64,000 bases of DNA. Source: Owenia fusiformis. Taxonomy: Eukaryota > Annelida > Polychaeta > Sabellida > Oweniidae. The DNA lies in assembly GCA_903813345.2 (NCBI GenBank), contig CAIIXF020000005.1:14883375-14947374 (forward strand). Direction: 5' to 3'. Positions 34,601 to 44,830 of this stretch are shown here, piece by piece. The notes under the pieces are model-generated. The model did not search any database. It saw only the letters and a list, made by a program, of their open reading frames with translations, and was not told the DNA's origin. Both the position numbers and the translations under genes were made by a program. Numbering within the stretch: the first letter of the stretch is position 1; each line of letters begins with the position of its first letter.

Positions 34601-37600
34601 CATTTTAGACTATTTGTGTATGTTAGGCTTTATGGTGGTAGGGTGCACCATGCAGTGTAAGAATATGAAATTGTATAAGAAACAAGAGATGCTATACTGT
34701 AATAGGGACACCTACCATACTCTCCAACTAACAAAAACAGAAAGGAAAATGACTTATCACCCAAACCAAGCATTTCGAATATACTACAATCTACTGTGTG
34801 TAGTGAAAAAGTTAACTCCCAAGATATAAAAGTTATTGTATATTTTGATGAATTTCAATGAAGAAGCCAGAAACATTGACTTAAAACTGAAAACACTAAC
34901 TACACATGTTCAGTAAAGGACAAGCAGCTTGGATTTATTTCAATTCATTTCCAGTTGTGATGTAACACTGTATGCAGGGAAGGACAACAAAAATGTAAAC
35001 TATCACTGGAGTTGAGAAATGAGTTGAAATATCACCCTGTTGCATTATTCTACATTATACCATTACTCACCCTGCGCTGTTTATTAGGTGTGTTCTTGTT
35101 TGGTGTGGTTCCGAGAAATCGTCTTTTGGCAGGGGTGGTAGGTTTACTCCCATAATGCATTTCTTCTTCCATTATTTTTGCATTACGTTTGTGCTGAAAT
35201 AGAGATGGAGAATTCAATACATATAGGTTGTTGCTCAAATCTGTATATTATCTTTTAATATATTTCTAAATGAAGCTTGCAGTACCTAGTGTTATTGAAG
35301 GGTAGATCACTGGAAAGAAATTCTTGGCTATGACAAAATCTCATCACCATTTGCAAATACAAAAAATTGCCAGTTGTAACAGATGACGATGCCAACGCCA
35401 AAGGTTGAATGTAGGAAATCACAAAAATAGTAGCTAAAATAATATGTTGTCTTATTGGTTGACATAAAAACTTAACACTCACTCTATTCTGTTTTTCCAT
35501 TTCTTTATTTTTTGCATATTCTTCCCACTGGTAGGTAACATAATCCATGAACCGCATTCCCTTCAGTCGGAATTCTTTCTTATTCTCTTGTTCCCATTGA
35601 CCTATTGCTTCATCCAGCTCTTGCTCAACCTAGTAGATTAACAAGAATATAAATAAATAAACTATGTAATTTTCACTATGTTTCGTAAATAATGTCTTTG
35701 TGAAAAGGTTGACAAAATTGTAGCATGCATAATGCTTATCTGAGTCTGTATTTTTTATTTAGTCAAATATCAAGTTAATCAGCCATACTTTTTAAATATT
35801 TTTACTAATTTCAACTCACTTATTGAATGATTTTAACTTTAACTCAAGAAATTATATTGTCATGATTGAAACAAAACCATGTATTAAAAACTTTAACTTC
35901 TTGTATACCTTTGGCAAATCCTTCATGAGTTTCTTGCGGTCTTTCTCCTCCTTTAGGAGACCGCCACCCCTGTTGGTGAATCTATTTGGGTCTGCTGCAC
36001 GTCTCTGTATGAAAAAATAATAAAAACAGTAATACAACAAAACAGTATTTTGATTTGTATTTAACTCTCAACTGCCCAAGAACTTCATAACACTCCATAT
36101 AGGGCACAGGTAATTTCTCTTATATGTAATTGACCCATGTGAGTTATGTTAATCTTTTTCAATCGTTGCATTCTGTTGGAATTCGATCATGTAAAAATAT
36201 GAAACAATTGGTTTAATTTCTGAGATTCTATCATTCTTCTCTAAGCAGGTGAGGGTTAACAGGCTGTTATAGGTTAAACAGAGCAAGTCTCTCATATAAA
36301 AAAGATTATTAAACAAGAAAGGTAGACACACTTTTAAGCCTCAGGTTTGTGACACACCTCTAAAACCCTGGAATTATATCACTTTAAGCCAATTCAATGT
36401 AACTAATACCTGAACAAAAGCATTGACATGCAAAATGTCACCATCTGACATTTCTTAAAGACGCTGAAAGCTACCATTGAACACAGTCCACAAACAAGTC
36501 ACAGAGTGAACAATATCGCTCCCTTGAATAGAATAGACACCTAAACATAACCTAAAATGCCCAAAAGCTAATCATTTCTAAAATTTCATATGTAAAATAG
36601 AAACATCCCGTGGTGACCAAAGATCAATAAATCGATTTCTTGGTATTTTCTTTTGCAGGTATAGAGAAACACTGTCAGTTAGCAGGGTCAATTCTGATAC
36701 TCCTTGATATATTTGTAGTGTGATTTATTTTTATTTATCTATATACACAAAGTGTCAATCTTACCTCAAATTCCATCATATCTTCCCAAAGCTTCTCTCG
36801 TCTGGCAACCCGATCTAACATAGCTTTGTTCTCTTCATAATACTCTTTGATCTTTGCAACTTCTTTCTCATGTATTTCAAGTAGTTCTTCGCTGTAGTTA
36901 TCTGTAAAATAGCAATTTATCCATGCAATCAACCACAATGTTCCTTCTTTACATATTTGAAGAATGTCAGCTAACTGCGCCAGTATGTTGGAAAACAAAA
37001 CCAGGGGTGCATTTCCAGGGGGCACTTCTCGCATTCATGAATTTAGTATAATGCCAAGTCATAATTGCCATGGTACGACAGACTCTCTGAACTTCCTAAA
37101 CAAGACTGCTTACAAAAATGTGCTCCGAGACTCTAAATTTTGTTTTATTTAAAAGTAAAACATTTAACTCAAAATTTTATTGTAAAGTTCAAAAAAGATA
37201 GTTATGAACACAAGGATCAATTTACAGCAAATACTGAGCTGAGTTGCTCAAAAACAACAAAAATTGGGTTAAGAAAAACACACTCACCATTTTTATAATG
37301 TTTGAATTTGGCTCGTTGTTCATCGCTATAGTAACATTTATTCCACCATGTCTCTACTTCACGACGCATCGCCTCCACGAATCTTTGAATGTTCTGCAAC
37401 TTAAGCTCTTCCAAACGAGTGACCTCCTCCCTCAACTGAAAATAGACCACATGTTTGACATACATTTTGGAGTACTAGTTATTTAATTTAGAAATGAACA
37501 AACCAAGCACCTGATAACAATGAAATCAGGGTCATTGACATTCAAATCAGACCACCTTTTATATATCAACTGTATGGTTATCTTTGCGACAGTAGAGTCA

Positions 37601-39555
37601 ACTTACAGCAGTGATAGTCTTAGGTTTGAATCCTGCATGCTCCGACAAGAACTTAGCTCTCTCAGCCCCCTCTACTTCTAGTCTGTCCCACAGTAACGTC
37701 ACTCGTTCCCTCAGCTGGTTGGCCGTACTGAAGTTCTGCTGTTGTCGAACTTCCAGCTGAAAGACATTTTGTACAAAATATATGTCTGCATTTTTGACAA
37801 AGTGGGCTCATTGGATTAATTATTTAATTTATTTTTCAACTTTTTAATTTTTGCCTCTGTCAATGGAGTACCAGGTACAAGAAAAAAGATATTTTAATGG
37901 TAGCTCATAGATGGACACTTTGGGAATCATGAGCATTTAGATATGTGTCTAGCTTTCAAAAATTTTCTAGAGTCAGAATATGTAATTCGAGAAGCTTGCT
38001 TCCAACCTGTCACAAAAGAATTCAGAAATATTGAGCAAAAAACTCATCAATATTGCATAGAACTCACTAATAACCTGTGACATAAATTCAAAAAAAACAC
38101 ATAAATTCACCAATATTGTATGGTAAGAACTCACCTCCTCATGAAGTGTCTTGAGCGCTTTCATGTTCTCAGATGACAGTAGGAATGTGTCATCTTCCTC
38201 ACATATGATGTCTCTCTCAAAGTCTGTGCTGGGCAACTGGTCCAAAGCCTCCATCATCTTTACAATAGACTTCTTTTGAGTGCCAAATATGGTCGCTCGT
38301 CTTTCCTGGTTATTAAATAATATATGAGATGTTTCATTAGAATTTTTGACAACAGGCAAACAAATGAAAACAAGTGCAATATTCCTCAAAACATCTATAG
38401 GACATTTTGATAAAACCAACCAAAGAAAACTGCTTGCTGTTCATGAAATCCTTTGATCATATAAACATAAAACTTGAGCACTTCATTTAATATAAGGACT
38501 TCATGTAACAGGGACCTCTATCTTGTTACTTAGCTTAAACATATGTACTCTTAAATCTAAGCTTCATATTATGATGCAGATGTTTTTTAACAATTACGTA
38601 ATGAGTGATCAATTATATAAGATTTACCTGAATTACATAATTTGCATGTTACACATTCATGAATTTGAAATATTTCTGATTTGCAGGTGATTTTTGTTTC
38701 AACACCAGGAGAAATAGACAGACTGATTTAAATCTTTCACCTTGAGTAACTTAAATTTGAATATCAAAAATCAAGTTTTAACTGACCTTTTCAGTGGTTA
38801 AAGTTGTGATGTGTTCTTCTAGTGTCTTTATCTGTTCCTGACTGGGTACTGTTCCAGTGGGGATGTAATATGGAGTGGTGCAAAGAGCGTCACAGAGGGC
38901 CTGATCGGTTTCTTTCAGTTTTTTCAATATTTTCATGCGTTCATGTTTCATTTTAGATAGATTGTCAACCCTGGTTCTGAGGTCTTTTTCCAACTGAAGT
39001 ATTGTTAGGGTTTTCTTTGGCTAGAAAATGAAATCACAAACAGTTACAGCTCCAACATGTGATATATTTTCAACAGAAGTTACAGAATTAGATCAAGTCA
39101 AATTAACATTGTATCTGTATCTGGTAAAAAACAAACCAACCAATGTAAACTCAGAAAAGTCAGACAGCTTGAAAATAATTTTAGATTTAATCTTAATCCG
39201 ACTGATTTTAAAACTTAATATATAAGAGCCTACAAGAAAGGGGACCAAAAAAGGAATTTGAATAGATTGTCTTGATTGAACCTACTTCAACTGAAGGTAT
39301 ATTCAGTTCTTTATGCAAAGTAACAAGTTCCTCCCCATAAGTCTCAACATTCTGAAGCAAATTCTTCTTTAGTCCTTCTTCCTCTTTGACCATCTCTTCA
39401 AGCAAGTTCTTCAAATGCAGCAAAACCACCTCTGCTCTCTCCTTTCTCTGGTCTTGGCATATTCCAATATCATCCCATATCTTTGTTAGTTTGCCCATAG
39501 CAAAGTCCAAGCATTGCACTATGTGTTCTTTCATCTTTCCTCCTTGTGAGCTCAT
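28540..39555 (-). CDS. PRC1: Protein regulator of cytokinesis 1 (PRC1/Ase1/MAP65), spliced gene
   Basis: PRC1 bundles antiparallel microtubules at the spindle midzone and recruits KIF4A, centralspindlin partners and PLK1 for cytokinesis. Coding exons (minus strand): 39286-39555, 38787-39020, 38135-38305, 37607-37756, 37288-37435, 36765-36901, 35909-36004, 35483-35629, 35071-35193, 33509-33598, 32290-32340, 31135-31209, (30897-30956 doubtful), 29522-29668, 28949-29101, 28540-28620. All junctions are GT-AG and in phase, giving about 690-710 residues (human 620). The N-terminal coiled-coil dimer and rod (exons 1-6) and the spectrin-like microtubule-binding domain with [17 protein letters not shown] are well conserved. 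The tail is basic and rich in TP/SP sites. The start Met is chosen because it precedes the conserved [12 protein letters not shown] helix. Confidence 0.95.
28949..29101 (-). CDS. PRC1: PRC1 coding exon 14 (tail)
   Basis: 51 codons between TTTAG and [26 protein letters not shown] onward, ending STGSYKDFA. The ending matches the human VASTYSEFA block near the C-terminus. Confidence 0.87.
29313..29489. repeat. 95-bp tandem duplication in PRC1 intron
   Basis: Two copies beginning ACCTCTACTAAATAATTACA lie 95 bp apart and differ at only a few bases (for example TTTGCATGG/TCTGCATGG). It is recent and lies between the last tail exons. Confidence 0.9.
29522..29668 (-). CDS. PRC1: PRC1 coding exon 13 (tail)
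   Basis: 49 codons between TTTGCAG and GTAACA, starting [35 protein letters not shown] aligns loosely with human SSIRPIFGGTVYHSPVSRLP. Only phase 0 is open. Confidence 0.85.
30699..30744. mobile_element. 46-bp mariner-like micro-element between TA dinucleotides
   Basis: CAGGGTGGTTCAAAAAGTTG and the inverse TTGGACCACCCTG bracket about ten bases, with TA on each side. Terminal pattern and TA flanks fit a Tc1/mariner derivative reduced almost to its ends. Confidence 0.7.
30897..30956 (-). CDS. Doubtful PRC1 tail exon
   Basis: A 20-codon phase-0 frame ([20 protein letters not shown]) follows a TTAG acceptor, with tail-like composition. The only in-phase donor, GTGTGG, is weak, and the frame runs on for about 35 further codons past it. 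It may be a skipped or false exon. Confidence 0.3.
31135..31209 (-). CDS. PRC1: PRC1 coding exon 12 (tail) with NAGNAG acceptor
   Basis: 25 codons, [20 protein letters not shown] then APKNY, ending at GTGAGT. The acceptor is TAGCAG, a tandem NAGNAG site: use of the first AG would add one Gln. The SPP and KSPAP motifs continue the proline-directed phosphosite theme of the tail. Confidence 0.7.
32290..32340 (-). CDS. PRC1: PRC1 exon 11, 51 nt, cysteine-rich knuckle
   Basis: A strong acceptor (TTTCTCTCATAG) and donor (CAG/GTAACC) bound exactly 17 codons in phase 0: [17 protein letters not shown]. The C-x2-C-x3-C-x2-C-C spacing resembles a small zinc knuckle. It lies between two phase-0 PRC1 tail exons, so it can be included or skipped without a frame change. 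Human PRC1 has no such segment. Zinc binding is inferred only from cysteine spacing. Confidence 0.62.
33509..33598 (-). CDS. PRC1: PRC1 coding exon 10 (tail)
   Basis: 30 codons in phase 0 between CCCCCAG and GTAGGT. The peptide is Ser/Thr/Arg-rich with two RTPN motifs ([20 protein letters not shown]), fitting a basic disordered tail with proline-directed phosphosites. It is placed in PRC1 by phase, position and composition; the tail is not conserved enough to align. Confidence 0.75.
35071..35193 (-). CDS. PRC1: PRC1 coding exon 9 (Cdk1 sites and NLS)
   Basis: 41 codons. [20 protein letters not shown] aligns with the human SAPRTPSKRR/NTPGKARK region, where Cdk1 phosphorylation restrains PRC1 until anaphase and where an NLS lies. 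Both TP sites and the basic clusters are kept here. Confidence 0.94.
35483..35629 (-). CDS. PRC1: PRC1 coding exon 8
   Basis: 49 codons, [20 protein letters not shown] through [20 protein letters not shown]. It completes the spectrin-like domain; human has IELWEQEHSKAF and FMEYVAEQWEMH. Donor GTGAGTG. Confidence 0.95.
35909..36004 (-). CDS. PRC1: PRC1 coding exon 7 (microtubule-binding core)
   Basis: 32 codons containing [19 protein letters not shown], the most conserved PRC1/Ase1 motif, in the spectrin fold that contacts tubulin. Donor GTATAC, acceptor CAG. Confidence 0.96.
36765..36901 (-). CDS. PRC1: PRC1 coding exon 6
   Basis: 137 nt that complete the split Asp codon. It encodes [20 protein letters not shown] and ends ...MMEFE at a GTAAGA donor, corresponding to human DYTESLLQLHDAEIVRLKNY. 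Confidence 0.94.
37288..37435 (-). CDS. PRC1: PRC1 coding exon 5
   Basis: 148 nt ending one base into an Asp codon at a GTGAGTG donor. [20 protein letters not shown] and the [12 protein letters not shown] block match human LEELKMQNMKKVIEAIRVEL and YWDQCFYSQEQR. Confidence 0.95.
37607..37756 (-). CDS. PRC1: PRC1 coding exon 4 (rod)
   Basis: 50 codons between CAG and GTAAGT. It carries [20 protein letters not shown], equivalent to the human LRTQIRELWDRLQIPEEERE rod segment. Confidence 0.93.
38135..38305 (-). CDS. PRC1: PRC1 coding exon 3
   Basis: 57 codons with acceptor AACCAG and donor GTGAGT. It contains [20 protein letters not shown], matching the human CMEALDHTPDTSFERDVVCE block. Confidence 0.95.
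38787..39020 (-). CDS. PRC1: PRC1 coding exon 2
   Basis: A 78-codon exon starting [19 protein letters not shown] after a CTAG acceptor and ending before a GTCAGT donor. [16 protein letters not shown] and the [17 protein letters not shown] helix match PRC1 of vertebrates. Confidence 0.95.
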
Positions 39556-39561
39556 TATTTT
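39286..39561 (-). CDS. PRC1: PRC1 coding exon 1 (N-terminal coiled coil)
   Basis: Acceptor TTTCAG, then seven untranslated bases and ATG at 39555. It encodes 90 residues in phase 0 up to a GTAGGT donor. The segment [20 protein letters not shown] aligns with the human REIWELIGIPEDQRLQRTE region. The acceptor just before the ATG implies an upstream non-coding exon. Confidence 0.93.
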
Positions 39562-41567
39562 CTGAAAGAAATCAAACATGGCGATTAATTTCTGAAACTA
39601 GCTGAGTGGCATACACCTCTCCAAATTCATTTTCCTTGGATTACAATTAGGCACTCTGGTGCAGCTATGTAATGGTCGCCAGGACCCAGTATTATATAAA
39701 AAAATCAGCGATCATCTCATTATATTATCCTATTAACTTTGAAGTCTGGCAGAAAATCGAGAATACCCCTTCCCCGAAAAAATTATGCTAATTAAATTCA
39801 GTATTGTACACATTTTCTGTGAGGTTGATCTTAATATTTTAAGAGCTGTCTGGGTTGTTAAATAGAATTTCAATTTGACAACTACGTGCAATGTTGACAC
39901 AAGCCCTTTTGTGAATGTTTTTCAACATAGCCAACAATACATGTACATGGCATTACGAACGAATAAACAGATATCTCAGTTTTCAATCATGATTTTAAAA
40001 CGTCTGTCATGAGATGAGAGTCAGATTAATGTCTTTGTTTATAACAATGAAATCATTTTAGTCTGTGAAAATATAAACAAATGTCTGATTAAAAACTTAC
40101 TTGCAAGCAGCCGGTCGAGGTAACCCGACCTACCTCAATAATGATATAATCACGCGTGAATCATCGACAATATCCCAAATCTACCAAATACCCGGATGAG
40201 ATTTTGTTAATATATTTTGTTTCATCATAGGCTACACTTAAGTATGGTTGTTGAATTGTCAAGGTTTATCTGTGGGATAAGTCAGCGATATTGGTTATGA
40301 TCTGACCAAATTATAGTGTAATTAATAGAAATATGAAATTATATATTTTGAGATCATTTGCATGTTGTTATTATCACTGTTTAGTGTGACATTTGATTTC
40401 AACAGTGCAATACAAAATTGATTTTATGGATTTCAATTACGAGTTTCAGGAATTTCCAGGTTCAGATATTTATTGATATTTTCACCAAAATCATATAATT
40501 TGCTTGACAAAGAAAAGTGAAAAAGTAGTTTAGTTGACTGACTAAAATGACATTAATAAAATGAGTAAAAGCAACCAGGTACCGACTGCACCAATGAAAA
40601 GTGTGATAAATACACAGCACTCAGTCAAAAACCATCCTTTCTGTTTCAAGAGAATCGAAATACAGGTTACAGGATACTTGCAAGTTGCAACGGGACGCTG
40701 TCATTTGTAATCTGCAAACTTTATAACCTGTGGGTATTGTCAAGTAGAGTATTCTCTTGCGTATTTTAAACGATTCTTAGCTAGCTAATTACTAGTAATA
40801 CTATTACAGTATTGTATATATACACACTCATTCACAAAATAAATAAGTCATATATATCCATTTTAAGCTTTCTTTTTCTTCTTCCAAGGCGATTGCACAT
40901 TGTGTATATGGTGCTAAAGAATCTATATGTAGGTAGGCCCTCGAATTATGCTAAATGATACCCCAAGAGAAGAGACTTCAAAACATTTTGAGCATATTAG
41001 ATACATCTTGAAAGGGATTTTACAACTATTCAGAACTTATAGGCTAATGATAGACTAGAATACAGGAGTAAAACATGGTGGTTCCAGGTATACGCCACAT
41101 ACCAAACCTGAAACTCTGTTCAATAATGAACATTTTACGCACATAGGGTAAATATTAGAAGACACAGTTACTAAAATCTTAATTAAACATGCTGATTGAA
41201 CAATGAAGCAGAATATTTCTAACACAGTCAACAAAATAAGACGAATGAAAAGAAGGATTCATGTGTCAAAAAAGTAACGTCAGCTTGAGAGACCCCAAGA
41301 CTACATGTCATTGAAATGTGAATGAAGAACAAAGTTATGTTTGAACTAACATGGTCTAAAATATGGGTGAACATGGCTACGTTAATTAATGTAATATACT
41401 AAGGATGCCATTTAAATCGACAAACGTTGACCTAGCACCACATGAACCTAAAAAAATTCAAAAAAAAATCCGAAAAAAATATTGTCGTGTTTACATTCAT
41501 CTTTCTAGAGATTTGACAAAGAATCCACAGCTCATTTGCGAACAAAATATACTCTGTTAATACTTAC
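39562..41567 (-). other. First intron of PRC1 (inferred)
   Basis: AT-rich, with no coding exon. Bounded by the putative leader donor and the exon 1 acceptor. Confidence 0.4.
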
Positions 41568-41645
41568 ATATAATTTTTAATTCATCGAGACAAGAACAAC
41601 GCTGAATAAGTGAATAATCCAACTTTATTTCCCTCGCTGATCGAT
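41568..41645 (-). other. PRC1: Probable PRC1 5' UTR exon
   Basis: On the minus strand a consensus donor, AT/GTAAGTATT, lies at 41568, downstream of a CCAAT/CHR-like promoter. PRC1 coding exon 1 begins with an acceptor 7 bases before its ATG, so a leader exon must exist. This is the best donor upstream; the 5' end is not determined. Confidence 0.45.
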
Positions 41646-41657
41646 TCCTGTTTTGAG

Positions 41658-41703
41658 TTTGAATCCTTCTATATTTTCCGACGTTTTGATTGGTCTATTT
41701 GAT
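41658..41703 (-). promoter_or_regulatory. Putative PRC1 promoter: CCAAT box and CHR-like element
   Basis: An inverted ATTGG at 41699-41703 gives CCAAT on the minus strand. About 36 bp downstream (minus) is TTCAAA (41658-41663), the reverse of the CHR core TTTGAA. CCAAT plus CHR at this spacing is the NF-Y/DREAM-MuvB arrangement of G2/M genes, including vertebrate PRC1. The motifs are short and could occur by chance. Confidence 0.4.
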
Positions 41704-42266
41704 TTTCAATCCCGACATGCTTTGTACTCACTACACTAAACGAAACAAAACAACTTTATCCCGGTTCAATATTTTGTTGATAAAAGTAACAGTACTTGCC
41801 TAACGTATCAGATTTTCATTGGAAAATATAAAGAAATTCATTAGAAACCATAAATAGTGCATTATTTATTTGGCATCAACACAGATGTGTAATTCCCGGG
41901 AAACGTCAAGTGCATGTACCTCCATTTCGGAGAGTCAAAGAAACTGCAAATGGTGAGATTGTCATTTTCTTTATAGTGAAAGCCCATATAAAGTTCAGGG
42001 ACGTAGTATAGCCAGCTTTCAGGCAGTGGGGGGATGCGATCGCCAAAAGATTTTGGGTTTCAGTCAGGGGGGGGGGGTGCGATTGTGGCATAAAAAAATG
42101 AAGATTTTATCTCAAGTTGAATTTTACAAAAATTGATGAACTTCAGACTTGAACTTGCTTCAAAATTGAGCTAAAGTGGAGGACAAAAATAAACCTCAAT
42201 CATCAAAAGTTGTCACAATGAGCTAAATTCTAAGTTTCGTGTCTCAAACTCTCCCAAGCGGTAGAA
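41704..42266. other. Intergenic, no gene recognised
   Basis: AT-rich with a G run at about 42065-42077. No coding exon or RNA gene. Confidence 0.4.
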
Positions 42267-42315
42267 AAATAATTCCCGTTCACTTTAGTACTACTAAAGT
42301 GAACGGGAATTATTT
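42267..42315. repeat. Perfect 49-nt palindrome
   Basis: Two 24-base arms (42267-42290 and 42292-42315) are exact reverse complements around a single C. The arms contain CCCGTTCACTTTAGTA. It would form a perfect hairpin or cruciform. No T run follows that would make it a terminator, and no gene abuts it. Confidence 0.95.
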
Positions 42316-42316
42316 A

Positions 42317-43363
42317 CTAAGAAATTCTCCATCTAAAATGTCACTCGACTTTTTTGTGATTATGAGTCAAAGAAAGCATTCTTGAGTTTCAAATTGACTT
42401 CTGTGGTAACTTGAAACCATCTTCTAATTTATTCCACTTACCTTTTATTGTTTCTCCTGAAATATATTCTTTGAAAATCGGATTTTAAGGGTGTTAATCA
42501 GGGTAATTCTGTGCCATTTTATCAAAAATCTTGTTGCTATCTAGAAACGAGCAATTGTGATCTTGTTGTTACCTAGGAATGAGCAACTGTGATGTCACGT
42601 CACACTCATGTTATTGATGATTTGCGATCACCGAATGGATTCTGTCTTTTAGTGACGTCACAATTAGGTCACCCAGCTTTAGATGCTTGATTTTGAGAGA
42701 TTATCTTCTATATTTCGTGCTTTATTGATTTATTTTTCACGAAAGCGTTCTATTTGACTAGATCAACATTCATGCTAAGCACATACCAAGTCTAAGGTCT
42801 TACTGACATGATTTAGATAGCGGTTTAGCTCCCCCCGATTTTGACAAAAACGGGGGGCGCTTATAGGCATCGATGTTTAGTATGAATTTCACCCAAACTT
42901 CGCATATATATAGACATACTCATGATCTAGTCAAATCGGCATACCTGGTAAATATCCGACCCATGGTTTTTATATAAGAAACGACAATATTTTTAGCTCA
43001 AAACTGCCACGTGTCCGCCATTTCGTGATTCCATCATGTCTAATATCATTTCTATATGACATCATACCAATAAGACGAAATAAGTGACAACAGTATCCAT
43101 AAACAAAATTCCTGAATTCTGATCGCAAAAGGTCAATTCTGGAATCACATGGCAGCCATTTTGGAAATTTCAAAAAAGTTCCCAATTAAAAAGGCTAAAT
43201 GCTGTTTACAAATTGGAAACTATGGCAGAATCAACAAAGGGTTTGTGAAATAATTAGGATATGGTTTCAAAATTATGCACATGACAATATATGACTACTA
43301 AATGCAGGGAGGGACTTTTAATTGCCAAAAAGTCGAGTGACATTTTAGATGGAGAAAAACTTA
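42317..43363. mobile_element. ~1.05 kb element bounded by ~35-bp inverted repeats
   Basis: TCTCCATCTAAAATGTCACTC and CGACTTTTT at 42326-42355 recur inverted at 43325-43355, extending weakly outwards to TAAG on both sides. The interior has no transposase. The perfect palindrome at 42267-42315 directly abuts the left end. A target duplication was not found, so the class is unknown. Confidence 0.6.
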
Positions 43364-43468
43364 ATAGTAGCACAATAAATGAATCCAAAGCTTCATACCT
43401 GGAAATGATGGCTAAATCCCTACCAAATAAAACGAATGTTTTCATGAATCGCCATCCAAGGAGGATTA

Positions 43469-43571
43469 CTCCCAGAATGCAACATTAGTTAACCTTATTT
43501 ACTCGTGACAGGTTTCAAAATGGCGAAACGGCATTTTGAAAGCTGGCACGTGTCATGTTGCATTCTGGGAG
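43469..43571. repeat. Hairpin with 17-bp perfect arms
   Basis: CTCCCAGAATGCAACAT (43469-43485) is repeated as its exact reverse complement at 43555-43571, with GATT/AATC-like extension beyond. The 69-base loop has no feature. Confidence 0.85.
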
Positions 43572-43639
43572 CCAATCTCCCTTGCGACGTAATCGGCCCC
43601 AAAATCACCTCAACATTTGAAGAGTCGGCATAACATGTG

Positions 43640-43905
43640 AATATAAATTTTTTCGAAACGAATGCGTGATATATATACATATTTTGTACAAAGACATGCA
43701 AAGACCGAACGGAATGCGTTCGCTTTTTTTCGCCATTCGGTATTTTACCGTGTCGGCATTTCACAGAAAACGATTTTTAAAAATATCAACAAAATGCGTG
43801 ATTTGCATGATATTTGATCATACACGCTAAATTGATGCGTGATTTCTATTTTTCCAGCAAATGCGTGACAATCGCGCCTAATGCATGAGGGTTGACAGGG
43901 CAGAT
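43640..43905. repeat. Diverged relative of the hAT-like MITE
   Basis: Shares GAATGCGTGA, AATGCGTTCG and the final GTTGACAGG terminus with the 6282-6777 element. The 5' end and target duplication are not recognisable. Confidence 0.6.
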
Positions 43906-43971
43906 TTTGACTTACTAGGACGGAGAAAATAGAGCACTGAATACACTGAGGTAAGAATTTATTACATTTGC

Positions 43972-44095
43972 AGGCCTGTCAACTTGGGAACACATGTGCG
44001 TGACATATTCTGTCAAGCAAAAAAAACTGGCGTGACTTCAAATTTTCCAGCAAATGTGTGACAAATACGGAAATTGCGGGACAGTTGGACGGCCT
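43972..44095. mobile_element. Internally deleted hAT-like MITE, 124 bp
   Basis: Starts AGGCCTGTCAACTTGGGAAC exactly like the 496-bp copy and ends with ATTGCGGGACAGTTGGACGG then CCT. The flanks ACATTTGC (43964-43971) and GCATTTGC (44096-44103) are an 8-bp duplication with one mismatch. Most of the interior, including the G run, is missing. Confidence 0.82.
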
Positions 44096-44417
44096 GCATT
44101 TGCGACAGCATGTAATTTTCATAGCTATAGTGTTCACCACTGTAGCTAGAAGCTTCAAATAAAAAGCATTTTAAACCTATTTTCTTGTTCTTTCTCACGG
44201 TTATATGTTTATTGGTTATGGGAGGGGGGGGGGGCGCCACTCAACTACACCTATGAAGATGATATTTTTCACACGCCAATCGATATTCTCAAATATTTCA
44301 TCAAGTTGCTTTAGAGTATTCGTCTGGAAAGCGATCTTCTTCTAAATTGAAAGCCAGGGGTCCCCCTTCATCCCTCATCCCCAAGTTGGGTGCATTTATC
44401 CCGTATCAGGATAATAG

Positions 44418-44830
44418 AGGCCTGTAAACTTGGGATTAGTGACTTACAAATGTTTAACACCTTCTTTCAAATTGTGAACATCTTGGCCCCTTGTTGGGAC
44501 TGAGGTGGGACGAGTAAATGTGTAACATATAGTGTATGCAATTCGTTACTTTATTTGCACAATGCACAAACCCGTCTCTAAAGATGGCTTTGTGCAAATA
44601 AAGTAAGCAATTCGCGTGACTATTTGAACGAATTGGATTCGATTTTTTCAGTGTTCATTTTTTATGTTTCGGTGTTCGTTTTATATGTTATTTTCCGTAA
44701 ATATATTTGCTTGACAATAAAGATAAAATGTGTATTTGCTTGATAAAAAAAAACAAATGCCAAAACTTGAAAAATGAACACTGAAAAAAAGGAACACAGT
44801 TCATTCAGAATTTTCACGTGAATTTCTTTT
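44418..44830. repeat. Further diverged copy of the hAT-like family
   Basis: Begins AGGCCTGTAAACTTGGGATT, and contains GTGAACATCTTGGCCCC and TTCACGTGAATT blocks related to the 6.3-6.7 kb element. Ends not resolved; it also contains short internal inverted repeats. Confidence 0.5.
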
